From Gammaproteobacteria bacterium (GTDB lineage: Bacteria > Pseudomonadota > Gammaproteobacteria > Nevskiales > Nevskiaceae), in assembly GCA_026398815.1 (NCBI GenBank), contig JAPLSA010000008.1, positions 217,255 through 281,254 on the forward strand: a stretch of DNA of 64,000 nucleotides, in the 5' to 3' direction. Positions 15,793-23,800 of this stretch are shown here, in pieces. Made by a program: the position numbers and the translations under genes. The notes under the pieces were generated by a model. The model worked only from the letters and a program-made list of their open reading frames with translations, had not been told where the DNA came from and ran no database searches. Each line of letters starts with the position of its first letter. Within the stretch, counting starts at the first letter, position 1.

Positions 15793-17979
15793 TCAGAACG
15801 TGTAGCCGACCTGGAAACCGATGATGTCGCGATCGCGCTGGGCGTTGACGGTACCGCCGCCGGTCGAGCCCTGGTACAGCACCTGGCCGGTCCACGGGCC
15901 GCCGTTCTCGAATTCGGCGGCGACCGCGTACTGGATGCGGTCCTCGATGAAGTTCTGGATCGGCAGCGGCGCGATGCCGTAGACGTCGTGACCGAAGAAG
16001 ATCGACGGCTTGACGTTCAGGCCCAGGAACAGGTTGTTGTATTCGAAGCGCGTGAAGATGCGGTAGCCGGTCGAGAAGCTGTCGGCGAAGCCGCTGGTCT
16101 GCTGCGTCGGATTCAGCGAGCGGGTGTCCGGCGTGCCGTTCGGCCGGCCGGTGCCGTCGGCGCCGGGGCTGGCGTGCGAGCCGTTGTTGTCGCCGCCTTC
16201 CAGCTGCAGCCGGCTGCGGCTCGGCATGCCGACCACATGGGTCATGCCGACTTCGACCAGGATGATCACCTGGTCGGCGCCGAACGGATTTTCCGATGCG
16301 CCGATGGCGCGGATGCCGGTGATGTCGAGCTGCTGCACCGGGAAACGCTCGTAGCCGTTGATGCGCTGGTTCGGCTGGATCTCGATGCCCCGGTAGCCGG
16401 ACAGGAAATCCGGCACTGCGCTGCGCGACGCCGGCAGCGTGACATTCGACGCCGCTGCCGGCAGCAGCACCGGCAGGCCGTTGAGCAACGCCGTGACCAT
16501 GCCGAGCAGTTGCTGCGGATTGGAAGTGGCGATATCGCCGATCGAACCCTGCAGCGACGCAATGGTCTGGGCGATGAATTCCGGCGAAGTGCCCAGCGTG
16601 ATGTCCTGGCGCGGCAGCGACGGCTGCAGGCCGGCGAAGAACACGTCGGACGCCGACACCTGCAGCGGCATGTTCGGGCGCATCGACCATTCACCGGCCA
16701 GCGACCACTTGCCGATGTTGGTGTTGAAGCTGAAGCCGATCATCTGGATGTTCTCCGGGAAGGCGAAGAACACTTTTTCCGAATCGATCGGCGCCGGTTC
16801 CCGGCCGGTTTGCGGATTCAGGCCGATGAAGCCGTTGCAGGCGGTGAACGCCTCGACGAAGCCGGCGGCATTGCGGGCGCAGGATTCATCGGTGGCGATG
16901 ACGCTGAAGTACGGCAGGCGGCTGTGGTAGTTCAGCGCGTAGAAGCCGAGTTCGGTGCCGCCGTTGAAGTCCGGCAGGTACCAGGTGAACTTGCCGCCGA
17001 CCTGGCCCTGGTTGTTCGGCTGCGCGTACTTCAGCGGCAGCACACCGGCGGTGAACGAGGAGTTGGAGATCGCGTTGATCGGGAACGGGATCCGCTGCAG
17101 CTTGTTCGGATCGTCGTGGAACTGGCCGACCGAGATGTTGAAGTTGTCGTTCTTGTAGAAATCGATGTCGGAGTTGAAGGCACCACCCGGATCGACCACC
17201 ACCGGCCGCCACGCCAGCTGGTAGATGAAGTCCAGCGACATGCCCTCGCCGACCTGGGTGTTCAAGGTGAACAGCGGCGTCGATCGGAACACCTCGCTGA
17301 TCGGCGTGCCGGGATGGCGCAGCAGGCGGGCATCCGGCGGCTGCAGTTCGTTGATGGCGTTCAGCGCCAGGAAGTTGGACTCGCCCCAGCGCACATGCTG
17401 GTAGCCGAGCGTGGCGTTGAAATCGTGGTCGAACAGCTGGAAGGCGCGGCCGACGAAGGCATCGCGGATCTGGAAATCCTGCGCCAGCGGCGCACCGCGG
17501 CGGAACGGCCGTCCTTCGCGCGCCGGCTGGAACGTGGTGTCGGCGTTGCGCTCGGTGAACCGGTAGTTGACCGGATCGAAGAACGCGATCAGGCCGAACT
17601 TGAAGTTCCAGTCGCCATAGCTGCCGGCGGCTTCGGTCGACAGTTTGGTGATCGACGCCACCGGCTCCCACTGGCGGTAGTTGAGGTTGCCGTCGTCCTT
17701 GTTGGTGGCAATGAAGCCGCCCGGCGCATCGACCAGCCGCTGGTTCGGCCCCGGGTCGCCGGTGAACGACAGGCAGCCGTCCGGGCACAGGTCCGGGTTG
17801 TTGCTGAGCTTGGCCAGCAGCCGGGCATCGGGCTTCTCGGCGCGGAACGCGGTGGACAGCGACAGCGTGCTCTTCCAGCTGCCGACCAGTTCGCCGTACT
17901 CGAAATCCAGCGCCTGGGCGGGCGTCAGATTGAACGCGATCGCGGCCAGCGTCGCACTGCTCATCAACTTGCGCTTCAT
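15793..17979 (-). CDS. DUF1302 predicted outer-membrane beta-barrel protein
   Basis: 728 residues. The start is set at the ATG at 17979 (GGGGGAGAG upstream), which gives a signal peptide MKRKLMSSATLAAIAF ending near 'TPAQA' and then 'LDFEYGELVGSWKSTLSLS', the usual DUF1302 N-terminus. The body alternates short amphipathic strands with long loops, and the protein ends '...GFQVGYTF', with the C-terminal Phe typical of BAM-inserted barrels. DUF1302 proteins are predicted porin-like outer-membrane channels for hydrophobic compounds. It leads the structural genes of the operon, 103 bp downstream of the TetR gene, leaving room for its own promoter. Confidence 0.9.
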   Translation of the reverse strand: MKRKLMSSATLAAIAFNLTPAQALDFEYGELVGSWKSTLSLSTAFRAEKPDARLLAKLSNNPDLCPDGCLSFTGDPGPNQRLVDAPGGFIATNKDDGNLNYRQWEPVASITKLSTEAAGSYGDWNFKFGLIAFFDPVNYRFTERNADTTFQPAREGRPFRRGAPLAQDFQIRDAFVGRAFQLFDHDFNATLGYQHVRWGESNFLALNAINELQPPDARLLRHPGTPISEVFRSTPLFTLNTQVGEGMSLDFIYQLAWRPVVVDPGGAFNSDIDFYKNDNFNISVGQFHDDPNKLQRIPFPINAISNSSFTAGVLPLKYAQPNNQGQVGGKFTWYLPDFNGGTELGFYALNYHSRLPYFSVIATDESCARNAAGFVEAFTACNGFIGLNPQTGREPAPIDSEKVFFAFPENIQMIGFSFNTNIGKWSLAGEWSMRPNMPLQVSASDVFFAGLQPSLPRQDITLGTSPEFIAQTIASLQGSIGDIATSNPQQLLGMVTALLNGLPVLLPAAASNVTLPASRSAVPDFLSGYRGIEIQPNQRINGYERFPVQQLDITGIRAIGASENPFGADQVIILVEVGMTHVVGMPSRSRLQLEGGDNNGSHASPGADGTGRPNGTPDTRSLNPTQQTSGFADSFSTGYRIFTRFEYNNLFLGLNVKPSIFFGHDVYGIAPLPIQNFIEDRIQYAVAAEFENGGPWTGQVLYQGSTGGGTVNAQRDRDIIGFQVGYTF

Positions 17980-18082
17980 CACGTCTCTCCCCCTCTTGCC
18001 GGCATCGCGTCTGTGCGCGATGGCCATTCTCGTGTCTCGATCCGGCGCACCTGCCTCGGGCACCGGCGTGGCTGTCTGTCCT

Positions 18083-18790
18083 TCAGTCGCCGAGCAGGCC
18101 GCGGCCGACGAAGTGCACGTAATCGCGAATCAGGTCGTCGAAACGACCGGCGTACAGCGTCGCGTGGTTGCCGCCGAACGGCGAATGGCGCAGGCCGCCG
18201 ATCGCGGTCAGGCCGAAGATCGTCGAACTCATGCCGAGCAGCATCTGGAACTGCAGCTTCTCGCGCTGCTTGCCTGGATGCCGCGCCGCCAGCCGCGGTT
18301 CGATCTCGTTGAGAAACGGTGCGCATTGCTGCAGCACCAGCGACTGGCCAAGGTCGCCACCGTCCGACGCCAGACGGGCGACGAAGCGGATCGCATCGCG
18401 GCCGGTGTCGTCGGCATGAAACACCTGGATCAGCGGCATCACCAGCCCGGCCACCAGGTCCTCGTCGCGCAGCGCGCCGTCGCGCTCCAGCCGGATGATC
18501 TCGCCGAGCGCAGCCGCGAAATAGGGCTCGAACCGGGCGCGCACGAAATCAGCGACCGCGATCACCAGCCCCTGCTTGTCGTTGAAGTGGTAGTGGATCG
18601 CGGACTGGTTGCCCTGACCCGCCTTCTGCACGATCTCGCGCAGCGACACCGCATCGATCGCCCGCTCGGCGAACAGCTTCATTGCTTCGCGGATCAGCAC
18701 GTCACGCGTGCTGACGCCGGCTTCTGCCGCACGGCTGCGCCGCGCACTGCGGGCTGCAGGCTTCGGCGTGACTGATTTCTTGACAGCCAT
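18083..18790 (-). CDS. TetR-family transcriptional regulator
   Basis: A 235-residue regulator if started at the ATG at 18790; another ATG lies at 18796 and neither has a strong Shine-Dalgarno. After a basic N-terminal tail, residues of about 27-75 form the TetR helix-turn-helix ('LIREAMKLFAERAIDAVSLR', 'GQGNQSAIHYHFNDKQGLV'). The remainder is the helical ligand-binding domain. It sits at the junction between two divergent gene sets: the DUF1302-DUF1329-YCF48-MMPL genes downstream in the same direction and the methyltransferase/acyl-CoA synthetase genes opposite. TetR repressors of this layout typically bind the shared intergenic region and respond to an acyl-CoA or lipid-like ligand. The ligand here is unknown. 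Confidence 0.88.
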   Translation of the reverse strand: MAVKKSVTPKPAARSARRSRAAEAGVSTRDVLIREAMKLFAERAIDAVSLREIVQKAGQGNQSAIHYHFNDKQGLVIAVADFVRARFEPYFAAALGEIIRLERDGALRDEDLVAGLVMPLIQVFHADDTGRDAIRFVARLASDGGDLGQSLVLQQCAPFLNEIEPRLAARHPGKQREKLQFQMLLGMSSTIFGLTAIGGLRHSPFGGNHATLYAGRFDDLIRDYVHFVGRGLLGD

Positions 18791-18800
18791 CAGCATGGGC

Positions 18801-18846
18801 GGAAAACATGTTCCGGTTAATGCGCGTTCATTACGATAGACGCATT
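18801..18846. promoter_or_regulatory. Candidate TetR operator/divergent promoter region
   Basis: Between the divergent TetR and methyltransferase genes lie GGAA-AACATG-TTCC (18801-18814) and an inverted pair AATGCG (18819-18824)/CGCATT (18841-18846) with 16 bp between. Either could be a TetR-family operator. The stretch is AT-richer than its surroundings. This is assigned by position and symmetry only. Confidence 0.4.
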
Positions 18847-18897
18847 CAGGATTGAGCAGCAAGCCCGCGACAAAAAAATTCCATCAGGACACCCGCC

Positions 18898-19755
18898 ATG
18901 CCGAAAACCGGACATTCCGCCACTGTCAGTCCGACCGCCCACTACACCGGCGCCGTCTGGGCCCGTCACCGGCTGTCGCATCCGGCGTTCGCAACGCCGG
19001 AAGGCCGGCTGATGCACGCCGCCGGACGCCCGGCGATGCAGCTGTCGCGCGCGCTTGGCGGCCCGACCCTGGAAGGCCTGCTGCTGGCCCGGCACCGGGT
19101 GATCGACGAGGAACTGCATGCCGAGATCAAGGCCGGCACCGTGTCGCAGGTGATCGAGATCGCCGCCGGCCTGTCGCCGCGCGGCTGGCGTTTCGCGCGC
19201 CAGTACGGCGAGCGGATCCGCTACATCGAAGCCGACCTGCCCGGCATGGCGGCCCGCAAGCGGGCGCTGCTGGCGCGCATCGGCTGCCATGACAGCCCGC
19301 AGCACCGGGTGGCGGACATCGACGCCTTCGCCGTCGACGGCGCGGCCAGCCTGGCCGGCATCGCCGCCACGCTCGATGCCGAGGCCGGCACCGCGATCAT
19401 CACCGAGGGGCTGGTCAACTACTTCCCGACGGCGGCGGTGACGGCGCTGTGGGCGCGCATCGCCAGCACCCTGAAGCGCTTCCCGAACGGCCTGTACCTG
19501 TCCGACCTGCATATCGGCGGCGAGAATCGCCAGCTGGCCGTGCAGGCCTTCGTCGGCCTGCTGTCGGCCTTCGTGCGCGGCCGGGTCCACCTGCATTTCC
19601 GGGCCGCCGCCAACGCCGAAGCACAGCTGCAGGCCGCCGGTTTCCACACCGCGCAGCTGCTGTCGCCGGCCGACTTCGCCGATCGCTACCGCGTCTGCCG
19701 CGATCCGGCCGCGCGGCTGGTCCGGATCGTCCGCGCGACGACTGCAGCCGCCTGA
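18898..19755 (+). CDS. Class I SAM-dependent methyltransferase (leucine carboxyl methyltransferase/PPM-like)
   Basis: A 285-residue cytosolic protein. 'VSQVIEIAAGLSPRGW' (about residues 80-95) is the SAM-binding motif I of the LCMT/PPM family. 'IRYIEADLPGM' provides the acidic residue of motif II, and 'TAIITEGLVNYF' corresponds to the family's E-G-L-x-x-Y segment. Members O-methylate carboxyl groups of proteins, polyketides or small acids. The target here is unknown; a carboxylic acid handled by the neighbouring acyl-CoA synthetase is possible. The start follows an AGGAC. It is the first gene of a divergent unit opposite TetR. The next gene begins about 60 bp later. Confidence 0.82.
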   Translation: MPKTGHSATVSPTAHYTGAVWARHRLSHPAFATPEGRLMHAAGRPAMQLSRALGGPTLEGLLLARHRVIDEELHAEIKAGTVSQVIEIAAGLSPRGWRFARQYGERIRYIEADLPGMAARKRALLARIGCHDSPQHRVADIDAFAVDGAASLAGIAATLDAEAGTAIITEGLVNYFPTAAVTALWARIASTLKRFPNGLYLSDLHIGGENRQLAVQAFVGLLSAFVRGRVHLHFRAAANAEAQLQAAGFHTAQLLSPADFADRYRVCRDPAARLVRIVRATTAAA

Positions 19756-19815
19756 ACGCTGGCAGTCTGTGAACACTTGTTCCATCATCCGCCGCGCCGA
19801 CGCCCGCCCCTCGCC

Positions 19816-21654
19816 ATGATCCGATTCCCGAACTTCCGGCCATCCGTTCCCGCGCCCGGCGCCGACGGCGAACGCGTCCACCTGGGCGATCTGCTGAAAG
19901 GCGTCGTGGAAACGCTGCCCGATGTGCTCAAGGTACAGCGTGGCCTGTGGAATCTGGCCATCGCGCGGCCAGCCTCGGTCGGTTCGATCGGCCTTCGGCT
20001 GCAGGCCCTGGCCGAAACGCAGCCGCATGCCACGGCGCTGAAGTTCGACGATCGCCGCTGGACCTACGCCGAGTTCAACGCCTGGGCCAACCGCGTCGCC
20101 GGCGCCTGCCGCCAAGCCGGCGTGCAGCGCGGCCAAGTGGTGGCGATCCTGATGTCGAACCGCCCGGAAACGCTGGCGACCATCGCCGGCGTCATCAAGC
20201 GCGGCGCGATCGCGGCGATGCTCAACCACCAGCAGCGCGGCGAGGTGCTGGCCCATTCGCTGCGCCTCAGCAAGCCGGCGATGATCGTGGCCGGAGAGGA
20301 ATGCGCCGAGGCGATTGCCTCGCTGGCCAGCTCCGGCGTGCTGGAGGCCGTTCCGGCGAAAGCCTGGGACGGCGCCAGCCCGCCGCCGGGCTGGCAGGAC
20401 TGGGCTGCCGCCGCCGATCGCGAAGCCTCGGCGAATCCGCCGGAAACGGCGACCATACGGCTGAAGGAGCCCTGCTTCCACATCTTCACGTCGGGCACCA
20501 CCGAGCTGCCGAAAGCCAGCGTGATGACCCACTACCGCTGGATGAAAGGCATGGCCGGCCTCGGCCAGATGACCTTGCGGCTGAGCGCGGGCGACACGCT
20601 GTACTGCCCGCTGCCGCTGTATCACAACAACGCGCTGACGGTCTGCTGGGGCGCGGTGCTGGCCGATGGCGCGGCGCTGGCGCTGAGCCGCAAGTTCTCG
20701 GCCTCGCGCTTCTGGGACGAGATCCGCGCCTGCGAAGCCACCGCGTTCTGTTACATCGGCGAACTGTGCCGCTACCTGCTGAACCAGCCACCGACGGCGC
20801 GCGACCACAAGCATCCGGTCCGCCTGATGGTCGGCAACGGCCTGCGACCGGAGATCTGGGATGCCTTCCAGCACCGCTTCGGCATTGCCCGGATCGCCGA
20901 GTTCTACGGTGCCAGCGAATCGAACCTCGCCTTCGTCAACGGCTTCAACCTATCGAAGACCGCCGGCTTCTGCCCGCTGCCGTACGCGATCGTCGACTTC
21001 GATCACGACGCCGAAGCACCGCTGCGCGGACCCGATGGCCGGCTCCGGCGGGTCGCCAGCGGCGGCGTTGGCCTGCTGATCTCGGAGATCACCGAGCGCG
21101 CGCCGTTCGACGGCTACACCGACACGCGCGCCAACGAAGCCAAGCTGCTGCGCGGTGTCTTCAAGCCGGGCGACTGCTGGTTCAACACCGGCGACCTGGT
21201 CCGCGACCAGGGCTGGCGTCACATCCAGTTCGTCGACCGGGTCGGCGACACCTTCCGCTGGAAGGGCGAGAACGTGGCCACCACCGAGGTCGAGGCGGCG
21301 CTGAACGGCATCGCCGGCGTCGAGCAGGCCGTGGTCTACGGCGTCGAAGTGCCGGGCTGCGACGGCCGTGCCGGCATGGCCGCATTGTCGTGGACGCCGT
21401 CCCGCTTCGATGCGACCGGCGTCGCCGCCCAGCTGCGCGCCGCGCTGCCAGCCTACGCCGTGCCGCTGTTCATCCGCCTGCGCCGCGAGCAGGAGGTGAC
21501 CGCCACCTTCAAGTTCCGCAAGGTCGATCTGAAGCGCGAGGGCTTCGACCCGGCGCGGATCGACGAACCGCTGTACGTGCTCGACGGCACCCGCTACCGC
21601 AAGCTGACGCCGGCCGTGCACGCCACCCTGATCAAAGGAGGATTGCGCCTGTGA
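19816..21654 (+). CDS. Long-chain/very-long-chain fatty acyl-CoA synthetase (FATP/FadD6-like, ANL superfamily)
   Basis: 612 residues from the first ATG at 19816; a TTG at 19777 is possible. The family features are clear: the P-loop region 'FTSGTTELPKASVMTHYRW' (about residues 220-238), 'EFYGASESNLAF' (A5-like, about 360-371), 'WFNTGDLVRDQG' (about 455-466) and the C-terminal Lys in 'TFKFRKVDLKREGF'. It resembles FATP-type synthetases that adenylate long-chain or sterol-side-chain acids and transfer them to CoA. One oddity: the P-loop glycine usually found after TSGTT is Glu here. The stop overlaps the GTG start of the SRPBCC gene, so the two are coupled. Confidence 0.88.
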   Translation: MIRFPNFRPSVPAPGADGERVHLGDLLKGVVETLPDVLKVQRGLWNLAIARPASVGSIGLRLQALAETQPHATALKFDDRRWTYAEFNAWANRVAGACRQAGVQRGQVVAILMSNRPETLATIAGVIKRGAIAAMLNHQQRGEVLAHSLRLSKPAMIVAGEECAEAIASLASSGVLEAVPAKAWDGASPPPGWQDWAAAADREASANPPETATIRLKEPCFHIFTSGTTELPKASVMTHYRWMKGMAGLGQMTLRLSAGDTLYCPLPLYHNNALTVCWGAVLADGAALALSRKFSASRFWDEIRACEATAFCYIGELCRYLLNQPPTARDHKHPVRLMVGNGLRPEIWDAFQHRFGIARIAEFYGASESNLAFVNGFNLSKTAGFCPLPYAIVDFDHDAEAPLRGPDGRLRRVASGGVGLLISEITERAPFDGYTDTRANEAKLLRGVFKPGDCWFNTGDLVRDQGWRHIQFVDRVGDTFRWKGENVATTEVEAALNGIAGVEQAVVYGVEVPGCDGRAGMAALSWTPSRFDATGVAAQLRAALPAYAVPLFIRLRREQEVTATFKFRKVDLKREGFDPARIDEPLYVLDGTRYRKLTPAVHATLIKGGLRL

Positions 21655-22160
21655 ACATCACGCTCGACATCGAGCGCCGCCTGCTGCTGCCGGTCGACCC
21701 GACGCAGGCCCTGCGCCTGCTCGACGACCTCGAAGCGACCATCGGCCGTTTCCCGAACCTGAAGAAGCTGACCCGGCTCGGCCCGAACCAGTACCGCTGG
21801 GACATGCGGACGATGGGTGTGCGGATCGCCAGGATCGCGCACGACCTGAGCTATGCCGCGCAGTACGACCTCGACCGGCCGCGTGCCACGATCCGCTGGA
21901 AGCCCCTGCCCGGTCACGGCAACGCGCTGATCGGCGGAGAAATCCAGCTGCGGGCGCAGGGCGCGCAGACCGAAATGCGCTTCGCCGTCGACGGCGTGAT
22001 GCACGACGTGCCGGTGCCGCTGCTGTACCGGCCGCTGGCCGGGCCGTTCATCGTCAACAAGATGGGCGTGCTGATCGAGCGCTACCTCGCCGCCACGGCC
22101 GCCGCGCTGCGCGCCGACGGCGCCGCCGCGCCGGCCTCCGGAAAAATCGCCAAGGGCTGA
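21651..22160 (+). CDS. SRPBCC/START-like (CoxG/polyketide-cyclase fold) protein
   Basis: A 169-residue protein that starts with GTG. The start is supported by an excellent AAAGGAGG 8 nt upstream and by the GTGA overlap with the acyl-CoA synthetase stop. The sequence has the helix-grip pattern: an N-terminal strand 'ITLDIERRLLLPVDPTQAL' with a 'LLDDLEATIGRFPNLKKL' helix, a series of strands ('YRWDMRTMGVRI', 'IGGEIQLRAQG', 'TEMRFAVDGVMHDVPVPLL') and a long C-terminal helix ('FIVNKMGVLIERYLAAT'). SRPBCC proteins bind hydrophobic ligands in a deep cavity. A lipid-binding partner of the synthetase is a reasonable inference. No signal peptide is present. Confidence 0.75.
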   Translation: MNITLDIERRLLLPVDPTQALRLLDDLEATIGRFPNLKKLTRLGPNQYRWDMRTMGVRIARIAHDLSYAAQYDLDRPRATIRWKPLPGHGNALIGGEIQLRAQGAQTEMRFAVDGVMHDVPVPLLYRPLAGPFIVNKMGVLIERYLAATAAALRADGAAAPASGKIAKG

Positions 22161-22220
22161 GCCGAATCCGGCAATAATCTGCTGGCGCATGTGCGCTGCA
22201 CCATTTTTCGGGCTCCAACG

Positions 22221-22988
22221 ATGATCCGTCGTGTCGTGTTCAACCAGAAAGGCGGCGTCGGCAAGACGACCATCGTCAGCAACCTGGCGGCCATCGCGGC
22301 CAGCCGCGGCCTGCGCACGCTGGTCATCGATCTCGACACCCAGGGCAATTAGACGCAGTACCTGCTGGGGCCGCTGGCGGCCACCGCCGATCGCTCGATC
22401 GCCGACTTCTTCGAATCGACGCTCGGCTTCTCGATCCAGCCGCCGCCGTTCGTGACCTACGCGACCAACTCGCCGTTCGAGAACCTCGACGTGGTCGCCG
22501 CCAGCACCCGGCTCGATGACCTGCAGGTCAAGCTCGAAGCCAAGCAGAAGGTGCAGAAGCTGAACCAGGCGCTGGACAAGCTGAAGGGCTACGACGCGGT
22601 GTTCATCGACACGCCGCCGGCGCTGAACTTCTACAGCCGCTCGGCGCTGATCGCGGCGGATCGCGTGCTGATTCCGTTCGATTGCGACGAGTTCGCGCGC
22701 CAGGCGCTGTACACGCTGATCGACAACATCCACGAGATCCGCGCCGACCACAACGACGATCTGAAGATCGAAGGGATCATCGTCAACCAGTTCCAGTCGC
22801 GCGCGAAACTGATGCAGCGCGTGGTCGCCGAACTGAAGGCCGAAGGCCAGCCGTTGCTCGACGCCACACTGTCGTCATCGGTGCGGGTCAAGGAATCACA
22901 CGAGCGCCACCAGCCGATGATCCATCTCGACCCGACGCACCGGGTGACGCAGGAATACATCGCGCTGTACGACTCGCTGGCGCGCTGA
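22221..22988 (+). pseudogene. ParA/Soj-family ATPase interrupted by an in-frame TAG
   Basis: Reading from the ATG at 22221 gives a normal ParA start ('[18 protein letters not shown]' with the deviant Walker A KGGVGKTT, then 'VIDLDTQGN'). Codon 44 (22350-22352) is TAG where relatives have a small residue such as Ser or Ala before 'TQYLLG'. The frame then continues without further damage to 22988 ('DAVFIDTPPALNFYSRSAL' Walker B, 'IIVNQFQSRAKLMQRVV'), 255 codons in all. One base change (TCG to TAG) explains it. Either the gene is freshly inactivated, or there is a sequencing error or amber readthrough. A GTG at 22452 could restart only a truncated protein lacking Walker A. No parB or parS-like partner is adjacent. 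Confidence 0.8.
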
Positions 22989-23046
22989 GGACCGATCGCG
23001 GAGCCGGAAGCAATCCTTGCGATCAGGAAGCGGCGTCCTCCAGCCA

Positions 23047-23740
23047 CGTCATTCCGGCCCGAGCCTGAACCCAGTGCGCTGCCATCGGCAAGCGCTGCGT
23101 CAACGTCGAGGCTGGATTCCGGCCTTCGCCGGGATGACAGCTTTGAAAGACGGCTCCCACCCGCCTCGTCATTCCGGCGAAAGCCGGAATCCAGTGCGCT
23201 GCCATCGGCAAGTACTGCGTCAACGTCGAAGCTGGATCCTTAGCCTTCGCCGGGATGACCGCTTTGAAAGAAGGCTCCCACCCATCTCGTCATTCCGGCG
23301 AAAGCCGGAATCCAGTGCGCCGTCACCGGCAAGCGCTGCATCAACGTCGAGGCTGGATCCCGGCCTTCGCCGGGATGACAGCTTCGGAAGACGACTCCCA
23401 CCCACCACGTCATTCCGGCCCAAGCCGGAATCCAGTGCACTGCCATCGGTAAGCGCTGCATCAACGTCGAGGCTGGATCCCGGCCTTCGCCGGGATGACC
23501 GCTTTGAAAGACGACTCCCACCCGCCTCGTCATTCCGGCGAAAGCCGGAATCCAGTGCGCTGCCATCGGCAAGTACTGCGTCAGCGTCGAGGCTGGATCC
23601 TTAGCCTTCGCCGGGATGACAGCTTCGGAAGACGGCTCCCACCCGCCTCGTCATTCCGGCGAAAGCCGGAATCCAGTGCGCTGCCGTAGGCAAGCACTGG
23701 GTCGGCGTCGAGCCTGGATCCCGGCTTTCGCCGGGATGAC
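23047..23740. repeat. Tandem array of six ~120-bp palindromic repeats
   Basis: Units begin with CGTCATTCCGG at 23047, 23167, 23288, 23408, 23528 and 23649. Each contains one palindrome, ATTCCGGC-GAAA-GCCGGAAT (degenerate in the first unit), and a second, ATCCCGG-CCTTCG-CCGGGAT (degenerate in units 1, 2 and 5). Between them is a conserved spacer with CGCTGC and CAACGTCGAGG. Equivalent units 1/4, 2/5 and 3/6 are each exactly 361 bp apart, and units 2 and 5 share a one-base insertion (CCTTAGCC), so a three-unit block was duplicated. The palindromes match the type widely dispersed as intergenic repeats in proteobacteria. The array lies between the convergent parA and rluB genes. Long frames through it are artefacts of the repeat. 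Confidence 0.92.
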
Positions 23741-23770
23741 CGCTGCGCAAAGGTGCATCTGCCACCAAGC

Positions 23771-23790
23771 AAACCCCCGTGAAGGGGCCC
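23771..23790 (-). terminator. Possible terminator of rluB
   Basis: CCCC (23775-23778) pairs with GGGG (23784-23787) around a 5-nt loop, followed on the minus strand by TTT. The stem is short, so this is only a weak candidate. Confidence 0.4.
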
Positions 23791-23800
23791 GTTCGGTGCC

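Noticed and set aside
15988..18312. A 774-codon plus-strand frame opposite DUF1302/TetR
   Set aside because: It is antisense to two convincing genes, its composition is typical of antisense GC-rich frames and no domain is visible.
22452..22988. A separate intact gene starting at GTG 22452
   Set aside because: It is the continuation of the parA frame beyond the TAG; as a stand-alone protein it would lack the Walker A motif.
23017..23689. Long reading frames with repeated 'RHSGESRNP' and 'WIPAFAGMT' peptides
   Set aside because: They are translations of the 120-bp palindromic repeat array. The frame persists because most units are 120 bp (40 codons); there is no ribosome-binding site or domain.
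23047..23740. CRISPR array
   Set aside because: Units are tandem ~120-bp copies with conserved 'spacers' and internal palindromes, not short repeats separated by unique spacers, and no cas genes are present.
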